From an uncultured Chitinophaga sp. (GTDB lineage Bacteria; Bacteroidota; Bacteroidia; Chitinophagales; Chitinophagaceae): a stretch of DNA of 64,000 nt. Positions 40,298-50,310 of this stretch are shown here, in pieces. Every line of letters begins with the position of its first letter. Position 1 is the first letter of the stretch. The stretch lies in the NCBI RefSeq assembly GCF_902168175.1, contig NZ_CABHOU010000052.1, positions 1 through 64,000 on the forward strand, given 5' to 3'. The notes beneath the pieces are model-generated. The model worked only from the letters and a program-made list of their open reading frames with translations. It searched no databases and had not been told where the DNA came from. The translations under genes and the position numbers were made by a program.

Positions 40298-41125
40298 TTA
40301 AACTGTTTCCTCGAATAACTCAGGGAAGTTGCGGAAAAGGTATTGATACATATCCCGTTTCAGGATATGATCTTCCGGAATTTCCTCATCGATCATGTTG
40401 TAACAATGCACACCTATCTTTTTCGCCTCTTCGCGGTCGCCCATTTCAAGGGTAACTTCAGAAAGGCTCCAGAAGTGTACGCCTGTTTCTATCGGCGACA
40501 CTTCTTCCTGCGCAAAGTCCGATTCCAGTGTTTTTTTGATCAGTTCCCTGGCCGCTTCGTAGTTCTTAAGTTTACGTTCTATCATGGCCAGCTGATAAAA
40601 ACTCTTTCCCAGCGACGGATGTGTAGGTTCATAATGCGTTTCTTCAATACGGATGTTTTGCTCAATAGCGGCTTTGGCTGCTTCAGTATTACTTAATTCA
40701 TCTTCTGTAAGGGAAAGATGGTAGTAAAGGTTAGCCGTACGCAGGTCGTTTTCGCCATACTTAGCGATAATGCCCGGCAAACTTTTTTCCACAAGCAGTT
40801 TGGCAGCTGTAAAGTTGCCCAGGTTATTTTCTACGGCCGCCAGGTGATAATATAAGTCTGAAAGGTCGCGGCCTGTACCGGCTTTGTTTTCCAACTCCTG
40901 GGCATTGAGCATAGCATCTTTGGCAGCCTCCAGGTTGTCCAGGGCCTTTTCCATCAATCCTAAGTCAAAGTAATCGTTTGCCAGTGTGGGCTCGTCGGGA
41001 TTTGTAGTTTCTTTCAGCAAGATGGCTTTTCGCAGGAAAACAGCAGCTTCTTCAAGGTTGCCCATTTCCACTTCCACGTTTGCTGCGTTGAAAAGTGCGC
41101 TTATTGTTGCAGTGTCGTTTTGCAT
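40298..41125 (-). CDS. Tetratricopeptide repeat protein
   Basis: The 275-residue soluble acidic protein consists of about six TPR-like helix pairs, for example NVEVEMGNLEEAAVFLRKAILL, LGLMEKALDNLEAAKDAMLN, LAAVENNLGNFTAAKLLVEKS and LAMIERKLKNYEAARELIKK. The longer spacing (about 42 residues) resembles kinesin-light-chain type repeats. It should bind protein partners in the cytoplasm. Neighbouring two-component genes are on the same strand but separated by a terminator. About 300 bases upstream are AT-rich with no gene. Confidence 0.88.
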   Translation of the reverse strand: MQNDTATISALFNAANVEVEMGNLEEAAVFLRKAILLKETTNPDEPTLANDYFDLGLMEKALDNLEAAKDAMLNAQELENKAGTGRDLSDLYYHLAAVENNLGNFTAAKLLVEKSLPGIIAKYGENDLRTANLYYHLSLTEDELSNTEAAKAAIEQNIRIEETHYEPTHPSLGKSFYQLAMIERKLKNYEAARELIKKTLESDFAQEEVSPIETGVHFWSLSEVTLEMGDREEAKKIGVHCYNMIDEEIPEDHILKRDMYQYLFRNFPELFEETV

Positions 41126-41389
41126 CAGTCTGGTAGGTTTGTAAAAAACAGTACGCGGATAATCAGGGTGTGTAACAACAACCTGAAAGTACGAAAAAAT
41201 GTGCGTTTGGTATGTCCTTCTTTTAGATGATCAATAATAATGCTTGTGCCACAGTATTTATGCCAGAATTTGCTGCGGCGCAGTTTCAAAATGTCCGGAT
41301 GATGTCCGTAGTTACCGCAAAACTATACGCTAAACGGATTTTAACAAATTAATTCTTATTTGAAAAGATATGATAAATAATCTTATACT

Positions 41390-41397
41390 TATATTTG
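41390..41397 (+). promoter_or_regulatory. Candidate -7 box for the gene at 41423
   Basis: TATATTTG matches TAnnTTTG, 25 bases upstream of the ATG at 41423. No TTTG is present at the usual spacing upstream. Confidence 0.45.
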
Positions 41398-41422
41398 CAG
41401 CTCTAAAACCTCAGATTAGTAT

Positions 41423-42028
41423 ATGAAATTTATCCGTACCACACTGGCCTTTTTATTAGTGGCCGGTTTAGCACCCCAGCTGGCAACCGCCCAGAAAATA
41501 AAGCTGGTAAAAGGTGACATTAAAGCCTTTGCAGGAATCGATACCCTCAACACCGAATTTACCTACGATAACCTGGAAGTAGGTAAAGAAGGTAACGAGG
41601 AAAATTACATCGAAAGAAAAAAAGCCGAGTACAACAAAAAGGAAGCCGGTAAGGGTGATGCCTGGGCAAAGGCCTGGAAAGACGATCGTGCTTTCCGTTA
41701 TGAGCCGAAGTTTAACGAATTGTTCACCAAACACTTCGAGCATCCTGCGGGGTCCTATAAGAGGGCTAAGTATACACTGGTAGTGCATACTTCTTTCATC
41801 GAACCTGGCTTTAACGTGGGTATAACGCGTAAAAGTGCTAAAATCGATACGCAGATCTGGCTGGTGGAAACCGCTGGCGATCACAAAGAGGCGATCGTGA
41901 AGTTTACCGTGGAAGATGCGCCGGGTGGCGATGCCATGGGCTTCGACTTCGACTCGGGCCTGCGTATTTCTGAAGCTTACGCTATTACCGGTAAAGCGTT
42001 GGCGAAATACATCAACAAAAAAATCTAA
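41423..42028 (+). CDS. Secreted hypothetical protein
   Basis: The 201-residue protein has a signal peptide (FIRTTLAFLLVAGLAPQLATAQ, cleavage near 23). The mature part has a charged Lys/Glu-rich region (NYIERKKAEYNKKEAGKGDAW) and a beta-rich C-terminal half with a YTLVVHTSFIEPGFNVG strand pair. It resembles conserved Bacteroidota proteins whose function is unknown. The gene is monocistronic and ends at a terminator. Confidence 0.75.
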   Translation: MKFIRTTLAFLLVAGLAPQLATAQKIKLVKGDIKAFAGIDTLNTEFTYDNLEVGKEGNEENYIERKKAEYNKKEAGKGDAWAKAWKDDRAFRYEPKFNELFTKHFEHPAGSYKRAKYTLVVHTSFIEPGFNVGITRKSAKIDTQIWLVETAGDHKEAIVKFTVEDAPGGDAMGFDFDSGLRISEAYAITGKALAKYINKKI

Positions 42029-42051
42029 ACCTGCTGGTTTAACCGCCTTTG

Positions 42052-42098
42052 AACACCGCACCGTCTCTTATATGCAGAGGGTGCGGTGTTCCGTTTTT
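42052..42098 (+). terminator. Terminator after the secreted protein gene
   Basis: AACACCGCACC pairs with GGTGCGGTGTT; an inner CTCT/AGAG adds to the stem; TTTTT follows at 42094-42098. It lies upstream of the recQ -7 box. Confidence 0.75.
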
Positions 42099-42125
42099 GG
42101 GAGGGATAAAGTCGGCCTTTCCGCT

Positions 42126-42133
42126 TATATTTG
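42126..42133 (+). promoter_or_regulatory. Candidate -7 box of recQ
   Basis: TATATTTG, 26 bases before the recQ ATG at 42160; no -33 element was found at 19-20 base spacing. Confidence 0.45.
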
Positions 42134-42159
42134 TCGCCAAAGCAATTGGAGGTCGGGGT

Positions 42160-44349
42160 ATGCAATCTGTGTTAACTCTTCTTAAACATCATTTCGGTTA
42201 CGATCAGTTCCGCCATAATCAACAGGCTATTGTTGAAAATGTGCTGGCCGGAAAAGATACGGTGGTACTAATGCCTACGGGTGGTGGTAAATCTATTTGT
42301 TACCAGTTGCCAGCCCTGGCATTCGATGGTGTCACCATCGTAGTATCGCCCCTTATTGCTTTAATGAAAGACCAGGTAGACGCGCTGACCGCAAACGGAA
42401 TTCCCGCCGCTTTCCTTAACTCCACGCTTAGTATGGCGGAGCAGCAAACGGTTTCGCACCAGTTGCGCAATAAAAGCCTTAAACTATTGTATGTAGCGCC
42501 CGAACGCCTGCTTGGCGACGGTAAGTTTATACAATACCTGCAAACGCTGGACATATCGCTGTTCGCTATCGACGAAGCGCACTGTATCAGCCAGTGGGGC
42601 CACGACTTCCGTCCGGAGTACCTGGGACTTGGACAGTTAAAACAGTTCTTTCCCCAAACACCGGTAATAGCGCTCACCGCCACGGCCGATTCGCTTACTA
42701 AAAAAGACATCATTCATAAACTGGAGCTGAAGGAGTATAAGGTCTACGAAAACTCTTTTAACCGCCCCAATATCAACTACTACATCCGCAGCAAACGTAA
42801 TTACTTCGACCAGCTTACCGAATACCTGGAAGAACATAAGGACGACAGCGGTATCATATATTGCCTCTCCCGCGCCTCCACCGAATCGCTGGCCGAGGAC
42901 CTGCAACGTGCAGGTTTTGCCGCCGCTGCTTATCATGCGGGCCTTGAGCGTAACGTAAGGGACGAGCGCCAGGAGAAGTTCCTGAAAGATGATATCCGCA
43001 TTATGGTGGCCACTATCGCTTTTGGTATGGGCATCAATAAAAGTAACGTGCGCTTCGTGGTGCATGTGGACCTGCCTAAAAACATTGAAGGGTACTACCA
43101 GGAAACTGGCCGCGCCGGCCGCGATGGTATTAACAGCGATGCGATATTGTTTTACAGTCCGGGCGATGTGTTTAAACTCAAACGTTTCGCTACGGTTGAC
43201 GGCAACGAGGAGCAGAGCGCCATCATGCTTAAAAAGCTCGACCAGATGGCTGGTCTCTGTGAAACTTTCCTTTGCCGCCGCAAATACCTGCTGAATTACT
43301 TCGACGAAGCAGCGCCCGACCAATGCGGTAGCTGCGACCGTTGTATGACGGAAGGGGAGAGGGAAGATGCGACCATTGCAGCACAGAAGATGCTCAGCGC
43401 TGTTTACCGCCTGCAGGAACGCTGGGGCATGAACTATGTAATTGACTTTTTGCGGGGCAGCGCATCGGTAAAAGACTTTCACCGCGATATTAAAACTTAC
43501 GGGATAGGCAAGGAGTACAGCAAAGAGCAGTGGAAGCTGTATGGCCGTGAACTATTGCAACTCGGGTACCTGCAACTGGCGGGCAATGAGTTCCCGATTT
43601 TGAAACTCACCGATACCAGTTGGGAAGTGTTAAAAAACGGTCAGTCTGTGATGTTAACCAGGCAGGTGAAGGAAGAAAAAGTGCTGCGCGAGCCAGGTAT
43701 GCCTGCAAAGGGCAAACCACATCCGCAGCAGGACGATTTGCTCAAGTTGCTTAAACAACTGCGCCGGGAGCTGGCCACACGCGATAATGTACCTCCCTAT
43801 ATTATATTCTCCGATGCCACGCTGGTAGAACTGGCAACTTACCTGCCACTCACGCTTACAGATATTTCAAAGATTTCCGGTTTTGGCGATGTGAAGCTCG
43901 CCAAATACGGCGATGCGTTTTTGCAGGCCGTGCAGGATTATTGCATCCTTAACCGCGTTCCCACGCAAATCCATCTTAAACCATCTTCATCGGCTCCCAA
44001 ACGCAGCAGCGCGACGAAGCAAAAGCCTGCAGTGCCCTCCAGCAGCAATACACAGCGGCAAACGCTCCAGCTGTTCCTCGATGGTAATTCGGTGGACGAT
44101 GTGGCTCATTTACGCAGCCTGGCACCTAATACCATACAGGCGCATTTAGCGGCCTTTATCCGCACCGGCGAGTTAGATGTACACGAACTGGTGCCAAGGC
44201 AGAAAATACCACCTATTTTGAACGCTATCGAACAAATAGGTGATGGTGCATTGAGCCCGCTCAAGGAAAGATTAGGCGATCAGTTTTCTTACGGAGAGAT
44301 CCGTGCGGTGATCGCTTATAATCAATGGTTACAGGAGCAGGAGCAATAA
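42160..44349 (+). CDS. recQ: ATP-dependent DNA helicase RecQ
   Basis: The protein is 729 residues from ATG 42160; a longer frame to 42049 would run through the terminator and promoter. Helicase motifs: [14 protein letters not shown] (Walker A, Lys44), [19 protein letters not shown] (DEAH near 135), ALTATAD, and motif [12 protein letters not shown]. Zn-binding Cys residues in [13 protein letters not shown]...QCGSCDRC and an RQC winged helix follow, then an HRDC domain (about 515-590) and an extra C-terminal helix-turn-helix region after a Ser/Lys-rich linker. RecQ unwinds DNA 3' to 5' in recombination and repair. Confidence 0.95.
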   Translation: MQSVLTLLKHHFGYDQFRHNQQAIVENVLAGKDTVVLMPTGGGKSICYQLPALAFDGVTIVVSPLIALMKDQVDALTANGIPAAFLNSTLSMAEQQTVSHQLRNKSLKLLYVAPERLLGDGKFIQYLQTLDISLFAIDEAHCISQWGHDFRPEYLGLGQLKQFFPQTPVIALTATADSLTKKDIIHKLELKEYKVYENSFNRPNINYYIRSKRNYFDQLTEYLEEHKDDSGIIYCLSRASTESLAEDLQRAGFAAAAYHAGLERNVRDERQEKFLKDDIRIMVATIAFGMGINKSNVRFVVHVDLPKNIEGYYQETGRAGRDGINSDAILFYSPGDVFKLKRFATVDGNEEQSAIMLKKLDQMAGLCETFLCRRKYLLNYFDEAAPDQCGSCDRCMTEGEREDATIAAQKMLSAVYRLQERWGMNYVIDFLRGSASVKDFHRDIKTYGIGKEYSKEQWKLYGRELLQLGYLQLAGNEFPILKLTDTSWEVLKNGQSVMLTRQVKEEKVLREPGMPAKGKPHPQQDDLLKLLKQLRRELATRDNVPPYIIFSDATLVELATYLPLTLTDISKISGFGDVKLAKYGDAFLQAVQDYCILNRVPTQIHLKPSSSAPKRSSATKQKPAVPSSSNTQRQTLQLFLDGNSVDDVAHLRSLAPNTIQAHLAAFIRTGELDVHELVPRQKIPPILNAIEQIGDGALSPLKERLGDQFSYGEIRAVIAYNQWLQEQEQ

Positions 44350-44929
44350 ATGTATATAAGTGTCGGTTTTACACCCAATTTAAATAAGTAATATCCGCGT
44401 ATAAGATGGTAAAATCGGTAAAGTGTTAGCCCCTTCTTCACAGTAGTTTTATAGTGTCATAGTGACAATTAAGCATAGTTGCAAACGTTTGGTAGATATA
44501 GTGAGCAAGCCCCTTCGCAGTAAGCGTTTATCAACCTATCAGTTTTTAACAAAGATTATTTCAGCCAGGATCAGATAGAATACGAAAAATTGTGCATTTT
44601 AAAACAACACGGAATTGTCTACTGTAGTGGATTGTGTGTATAAACTCCGTTTAAACAATAAAAACTCATGTAGAATGGTAGCCGATACCGGTATTAGGTA
44701 AAAGGTGCCGTATTGCCCATTTTTTAACAAAGCTTAAAACATCAACCAAATTGCCATCTGGTATGGCAGAGGAAAACTATTGACTATACAATAAGGATTT
44801 TTGAGTACCCTGTTTAGGTAACACTGTTTATTTAGGGTGCATTGTATTCCACGAACGAGCCTGTGATAGCTTGAGGATTCTTATTGCCCTAACCTTTCTA
44901 TATCATTTCATCTTCTAATAACAACAACA
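44350..44929 (+). promoter_or_regulatory. Long gene-free upstream region of the SusCD operon
   Basis: There is no credible ORF in these 580 AT-rich bases. Visible elements are TGTCATAGTGACA (44455-44467, 5-bp arms), a repeated AGCCCCTTC word (near 44428 and 44508) each followed by CAGTA, and an A/C-rich tract just before the SusC ATG. No TAnnTTTG box was certain. The length suggests a leader or regulator-binding region. Confidence 0.35.
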
Positions 44930-47900
44930 ATGATGTATCAACCAAATTACAAACGGATGCTGGCGGCGGTGCTGATATGCCTGCTCATGCTCCCGCTGGC
45001 CGTACTAGCCCAGTTCAAGGTAACGGGCAAGGTCACCGACAAAAAGACCAACACCGTGGTGCCCGGTGTAGTGGTAAGAGAAAAGGGCACCAAACAGGGT
45101 ACTACCGCAGGTGCGGACGGTACGTTCAGCCTCGACGTAAAATCGGGCGATGCCACGCTGCTGGTGAACTTTATGGGTTACATGCAGCAAACCATTACGG
45201 TGGGCGGCCGTAGTATGATAAATATCGAACTGGAAGAAGATGTAAAAGCCCTGAGCGATGTGGTAATCATCGGTTACCAGGATATTACACGCCGTAAAAC
45301 CACCGGTGCGGTAGCTTCTGTAAAAGGTAAAGAAATAGAGAACACACCTTACGCAACCTTTGATGCGATGTTACAGGGCAGGGTGCCCGGCCTTACCGTG
45401 TTAACCACTACCGGTGAACCAGGCAGCAGCAGTATTGTGAATGTGCGCGGTTCTACCAGTGTAAACCCGGGCGGTGTAAGTGCACCGTTATATGTAATTG
45501 ACGGTGTGATCTTCGATGTAAGTGATGTTCAGGCCACTTATGGCTTTTCCAACCCGCTGTCTGCCATCAACCCAAATGATATTGAATCAGTAGACGTGTT
45601 GAAAGATGCCTCTGCATCTGCTATTTACGGAGCGAGGGCAGCCAACGGCGTAATTATCATCAAAACAAAACGTCCGAAAAACGGAGCGCCGCAAATTCGT
45701 GTAGGCAGCTACATGGGTATTGCGGATAAACCTGCTATGAAACCCATGGTGGTGGGTGCCGATGAAAGGCGTATGAAGATGGACCTGCTGCAGAAGTACG
45801 GAGATTATTTAAGGAATCAGCAGTTAGATATGATGCTTACAGACAGTCTGAATCCAGCGTATAATAACAATACCGACTGGCAGGGACTGTTCCTGAAAAG
45901 AGCTACGATCAATAACGTAGATGCAAGCGTAGGTGCTGCATCGGACGTATTTGCTTACCGCCTGGCTTATGGATATTATAAGGAAGATGGTGTGATGAAG
46001 GGATATGACTTCATCCGTTCAAGCCCTCGTTTATTCCTGTCGGTAAAACCTACAAAACAACTGGAAATTTCTAACGACCTGTTTATCACATTTACAAAAG
46101 CAAGGCATGGCCGCGGTGATGGTGGCCGCTATCCTTTTTCTACATGGGGCTTCCCTGCATCATTCTGGAAAGTAGGCGATGCAGAAAAGAAGATTTTTAC
46201 AGGTGATTTTGAGGATATGCTGGATGATGACCGTACCACTTCGGTGATGGGTAATACCCGGTTGTTATACACCTTCGTTCCCGGACTCGTATGGAACAGT
46301 AATGTGGCCTATAACTTCAGTACGGCCAGAAGGGATTATTTCAGGCCGGCCATCATGAACTGGGGCATTAACAGTGCTGAGAATAATGTAAACCAGATGC
46401 GCCGTTATGAGGTGGAAAACTACCTGATGTACAACAAAACATTGGCGGAAGACCATAGCATTTCAGCGCTGGTAGGGCAAGGCGTGGAAAAGCAGGTGCT
46501 TAATAATACTTACCTGTATGGTGCAGGTATAATAGCAGATGCTGTAAAAACAGTAACGGGTGTACCATCCGGACCTGACCTGAACGGTAATTCCGGTATT
46601 CAGGCCCGTACACGTTTGTCTTACTTCGCACGTGTAGGTTATGATTACAAAGGAAAATACCTGTTGCAGCTGAACTATCGCCGCGACGGATCTTCCCGTT
46701 TCTCCAAAAACGACCGCTGGGGCGAGTTTCCCTCCGCCTCTGTTGGTTGGGTAGTGAGTGATGAAGCCTTCTTCAGCAGCGTATTCAGAAATGCGGTTTC
46801 CTTCCTGAAATTCCGCGGTAGCTATGGTGTAACAGGCTCCGATCCACTGGATTATTACGCGCAGTACCAGGGCCTTGTGTCTGATGCCAGCTATGGCGGC
46901 TCCAATGTTAATGGCTCAGGCGGTGGTGCAATGTATACTTATAACGGCACCAACGTAATGTACCCTGATTATGCGAATACAAGTGCCGCTAATGGTATTA
47001 CCTGGGAGCGCAGCCCGCAGTTTAACTTAGGTATGGACCTCAACCTGCTAAAAGATCGTATCCAGGTTACTGCGGATCTTTATCGCAGAGAGTCTAATGC
47101 GAAGGTATTTGATGTACCTGTAACAACTACCACTGGTTACACCCGGGTTAGAAACAACTACGTGGATGTGCTGAACCAGGGTGTGGAGCTGGCGATCAAC
47201 TCTACCAACTTCTCTACCAAATCGGGCTTCATATGGCGTACCAATTTCAACATTGCCATCAACGAAAATATGGTGGCCCGTCTGCCGCAGGGTGGCCGCG
47301 ACTTTAAGTTCGGGGATCCATGGTTACAGCGCTCTCTCACTGTTGGTCAGCCACTGTTCCAGATCAATGTGTGGAAGGTAGATGGAATTTACCAGACAGA
47401 TGCCGAGGTACCGGTTGACCCATTGACGGGTAGACCGTTAAGGGCCGAAAATGGTAATCCTTTCCGTGCAGGCGACCCAATCCGCCGCGATCTTAATGGC
47501 GATTATATCGTAGATCTCCTGGACAAGGAAAATGCCGGTAACCCAAACCCCAAAATATCTGGTGGTTTAACCAACAGTTTTAGTTACAAAGGCTTTTCGC
47601 TGGATGTGCTGTGCACATTCTTCGCAGGCCGTAAATTATGGAACGGTTACCTGTCTGACAAATTGCAGGATGCCGGTTCAGCGGATCCTTATAACAGGTG
47701 GGGAGGTTATTCAGCAGTGGCATCCGATTTTGGAGACGATTTCTCCTTTTGGAGTGGCCCGGGTAGCACAGGCAATTTGCCCGGTCTGATCACGAACAGT
47801 GTTGAAAAATGGCATATATCTCAGTCCATTTTCGTAGAAGATGCCAGCTTCTTCAGGTTAAAGAACATTCGTCTTGGCTACAGCCTGCCCGAACGCTGGG

Positions 47901-48073
47901 TAAAACCCACGAAGCTGAAAGGCATCCGCTTCTACGGACTGCTGGACAACGTGTTCACCATTACTTCAGCTACTGTTCCTGATCCTGAAGCGGTAGGTTA
48001 TGATGGTTATTCTTCCGGTAACGACTATCCCATCCCGAAGAAATGGACATTGGGCCTGGACATTAACTTCTAA
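44930..48073 (+). CDS. susC: SusC/RagA family TonB-linked outer membrane protein
   Basis: The 1047-residue protein has a signal peptide (cleavage near LAQ, residue 28), a carboxypeptidase-regulatory-like domain (29-105, VTGKVTDKKTNTVVPGVVVREKG), TonB-box region (ALSDVVIIGYQ), plug (about 120-240, LQGRVPGLTV... DIESVDVLKDASASAIYGARAANGVI) and a 22-strand barrel ending in Phe. It imports oligosaccharides or other ligands with the SusD lipoprotein, 11 bases downstream. There is no N-terminal STN domain, so direct FecIR-type signalling is unlikely. No glycosidase in the operon reveals the substrate. Confidence 0.96.
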   Translation: MMYQPNYKRMLAAVLICLLMLPLAVLAQFKVTGKVTDKKTNTVVPGVVVREKGTKQGTTAGADGTFSLDVKSGDATLLVNFMGYMQQTITVGGRSMINIELEEDVKALSDVVIIGYQDITRRKTTGAVASVKGKEIENTPYATFDAMLQGRVPGLTVLTTTGEPGSSSIVNVRGSTSVNPGGVSAPLYVIDGVIFDVSDVQATYGFSNPLSAINPNDIESVDVLKDASASAIYGARAANGVIIIKTKRPKNGAPQIRVGSYMGIADKPAMKPMVVGADERRMKMDLLQKYGDYLRNQQLDMMLTDSLNPAYNNNTDWQGLFLKRATINNVDASVGAASDVFAYRLAYGYYKEDGVMKGYDFIRSSPRLFLSVKPTKQLEISNDLFITFTKARHGRGDGGRYPFSTWGFPASFWKVGDAEKKIFTGDFEDMLDDDRTTSVMGNTRLLYTFVPGLVWNSNVAYNFSTARRDYFRPAIMNWGINSAENNVNQMRRYEVENYLMYNKTLAEDHSISALVGQGVEKQVLNNTYLYGAGIIADAVKTVTGVPSGPDLNGNSGIQARTRLSYFARVGYDYKGKYLLQLNYRRDGSSRFSKNDRWGEFPSASVGWVVSDEAFFSSVFRNAVSFLKFRGSYGVTGSDPLDYYAQYQGLVSDASYGGSNVNGSGGGAMYTYNGTNVMYPDYANTSAANGITWERSPQFNLGMDLNLLKDRIQVTADLYRRESNAKVFDVPVTTTTGYTRVRNNYVDVLNQGVELAINSTNFSTKSGFIWRTNFNIAINENMVARLPQGGRDFKFGDPWLQRSLTVGQPLFQINVWKVDGIYQTDAEVPVDPLTGRPLRAENGNPFRAGDPIRRDLNGDYIVDLLDKENAGNPNPKISGGLTNSFSYKGFSLDVLCTFFAGRKLWNGYLSDKLQDAGSADPYNRWGGYSAVASDFGDDFSFWSGPGSTGNLPGLITNSVEKWHISQSIFVEDASFFRLKNIRLGYSLPERWVKPTKLKGIRFYGLLDNVFTITSATVPDPEAVGYDGYSSGNDYPIPKKWTLGLDINF

Positions 48074-48084
48074 AAACTAACATC

Positions 48085-49593
48085 ATGAAGAAATTCTTTC
48101 TCTATATAACAATTGGTTGCACGATGCTTTTTGCATCTGGTTGCAGCAAGTTCCTTGACCAGGAACCGATCAGTAAGCCTACTGACCAAAACTTCTGGAA
48201 AAACGAAGCAGAAGGCAATTCTGCCGTGGCAGGCATTTATGCACTCCTGCGAAAAGCCCTTACCGGTGGAGATGCAGACCTGTATTTTGCCCATGGCGAT
48301 TATCCGTCCGACGAGTTCAATGTGGACCGTGTAGGAGGCGATGCCAGGTCGGCAGCCGCCATCGACTGGTCTGTGTTCGTAGATACTAACAGTAAACCTT
48401 ACAGGAGTATCGTGGCCTACCGCAGGTACGATAACTTCTACCGCATCATCGATCAGGCTAACCGTTGTATTAAACTGTTGCCTACCATTCCGCTGAGCGA
48501 GTACACTTCGGGCAACCCGGAAGCTGCACGCGATGCGCTTATGGCTGAAGCCTATTTCATGCGCGCTTATACCTATTTTTATATGGCGCGTGTGTGGGGC
48601 GATGTTCCCCTGGTGCTGGAGTCTGTAACTGACCTTGCCGGTGCGCCTTTGTTGGCCCGCACCCCGCAGGCTGAAGTACTGGCCCAATGCATAAAGGATT
48701 GTGAGGCTGCGCTTCCTAAATCAACTTATGGTCACCGTAGCTCGGCCGATCGTGGTATACGCGCAAATAAATCGGCAGTATTTGCTTTACTGGCTCATAT
48801 CTACGCCTGGCAAGGAAATTACGCGAAAGTTATTCCTGCCGCAGATTCAGTAATCAGTAAAGGCGGATTCGCGCTGGCCGACAGACGTGCGATACCTGCA
48901 ATGTTTTCCGCTACTGTTTCTTCAGAAGGTATATTTGAGATCGCGATGAGCAGCACTACTGAAGGTAACAGCAATGGCATTGCGTTTAAAACGCTGGTGG
49001 CCCCTTACCTGATGACCAATACCTCCACCATTCCGCCATATGGCCTCGATAAGAATCACTTGTACAGCACCACTAATCCGGATGCGCTGTTCACGAACCT
49101 TAACGACCTCCGTGCGCAACATGCTTTTGCATTTATGACAACCGGTCAGGAGCCTATCTGTATCAAGTATTCGAATATCGCTTACACGCAAACCGGCAAT
49201 CAAAACCCTCTCGCGCGAAACAACATCATCATCTTCCGCCTTTCCGACATCGTGTTGCTGAAAGCCGAAGCTCTTGCTGCCACATCTGCTTTTGGCGATG
49301 CAAGAACAGCGCTCAATAGCATCCGTGCTGCGGCAGAAGCCGGCGATACCGACGCTACAGATGCAGGTCTTTTCGAAGCTGTAATACAGGAACGCGCTCG
49401 CGAGCTGTTCCTGGAAGGACACCGTTTCTACGATATGATCAGGCTGGCACGTGCAAAACAGGTATACAAATTCGGGGCAAAAATGGATGCCGCCAGTTTT
49501 GCTGCCGGTAAATATTACTGGCCGCTTGACATGTTGCTGCTCGTGCTCAACCCTAAACTTACCCAAACTCCATTCTGGGAAGGAAAACTTTAA
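48085..49593 (+). CDS. susD: RagB/SusD family nutrient uptake lipoprotein
   Basis: The 502-residue protein has lipobox FASGC (Cys at 20) followed by SKFLDQEPISKPTDQNFWKN, the standard SusD start. Helical TPR-like repeats and the C-terminal RARELFLEGHRFYDMIRLAR motif confirm the family. It caps the SusC barrel on the cell surface and binds the ligand. It is in an operon with susC (11-base gap) and the fasciclin lipoprotein (11-base gap). Confidence 0.96.
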   Translation: MKKFFLYITIGCTMLFASGCSKFLDQEPISKPTDQNFWKNEAEGNSAVAGIYALLRKALTGGDADLYFAHGDYPSDEFNVDRVGGDARSAAAIDWSVFVDTNSKPYRSIVAYRRYDNFYRIIDQANRCIKLLPTIPLSEYTSGNPEAARDALMAEAYFMRAYTYFYMARVWGDVPLVLESVTDLAGAPLLARTPQAEVLAQCIKDCEAALPKSTYGHRSSADRGIRANKSAVFALLAHIYAWQGNYAKVIPAADSVISKGGFALADRRAIPAMFSATVSSEGIFEIAMSSTTEGNSNGIAFKTLVAPYLMTNTSTIPPYGLDKNHLYSTTNPDALFTNLNDLRAQHAFAFMTTGQEPICIKYSNIAYTQTGNQNPLARNNIIIFRLSDIVLLKAEALAATSAFGDARTALNSIRAAAEAGDTDATDAGLFEAVIQERARELFLEGHRFYDMIRLARAKQVYKFGAKMDAASFAAGKYYWPLDMLLLVLNPKLTQTPFWEGKL

Positions 49594-49604
49594 AGCAAAA
49601 CATC

Positions 49605-50276
49605 ATGAAACTGAACATATTATTATTAGCGGTATGTGCCAGCCTGATGGTGGCCGTGAGCTGCAAAAAGGCCGATTATCTTACCGACAGTGGTGTACAC
49701 TCGGCCAAAACGCCTCTTACTACGTATGAGTTTCTAAAGAACCATCCGTGGAAAAGCTTCGATACATTAGTTACCATCCTGGATCACTACGGTCTCCAGG
49801 AAGAAGTGAACGGCGCGGGTACTTTTTTCGCCGTCACTAACCGTTCCATCAGAAATTACATGAACATGAAGCAGGTGCAGACCGAGTTCTGGGACGAAAA
49901 TGCAAAGTATACCATGGATAGCCTCTACCGCGACCTTACGGCGGATTCTATCCGTCAGTACATGTTTGCTGATAAGATCCCGGTTTCAGCTCTTACATCG
50001 GAGGATCCTGTTCTTAAATCCAGCCTCGCCGGCACAAGTATGGCCGTACGTAAAAGGAGGCAGCAGGTGAGTACCGATTTCTCATTCGAGCCGGTTTATT
50101 ATCTCTACCTCGTTAAAGTTCGGGGAGGTTTGGATGATCCCAATAACCCGCCTTCAGGAAACGACCCAAATGTGGATGCAACGGTATTATGCCAAACCAC
50201 CGGTATTGAAACGCAGAACGGTAAAGGGACTATCCTGCACGTACTGCAAAACAGCCATGGTTTTGTGCGGTTCTGA
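49605..50276 (+). CDS. Fasciclin-domain lipoprotein
   Basis: The 223-residue protein has lipobox AVSC followed by KKAD. A FAS1-like core is recognisable: SFDTLVTILDHYGLQEEVNGAGTFFAVTNRSI, typical of H1 in fasciclin domains, and the closing NGKGTILHVLQNSHGF. Fasciclin lipoproteins often accompany SusC/SusD pairs in Bacteroidota and may add ligand binding or surface adhesion. A disordered Asn/Pro loop (DDPNNPPSGNDPN) precedes the last strand. Confidence 0.82.
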   Translation: MKLNILLLAVCASLMVAVSCKKADYLTDSGVHSAKTPLTTYEFLKNHPWKSFDTLVTILDHYGLQEEVNGAGTFFAVTNRSIRNYMNMKQVQTEFWDENAKYTMDSLYRDLTADSIRQYMFADKIPVSALTSEDPVLKSSLAGTSMAVRKRRQQVSTDFSFEPVYYLYLVKVRGGLDDPNNPPSGNDPNVDATVLCQTTGIETQNGKGTILHVLQNSHGFVRF

Positions 50277-50310
50277 CAATTGTTTATTACTTAACTGAAA
50301 TGATCTGAAC

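Noticed and set aside
42049-42159. N-terminal extension of RecQ by 37 codons
   Set aside because: The extension is made of a terminator hairpin and a promoter -7 box, and RecQ proteins start at about the ATG at 42160.
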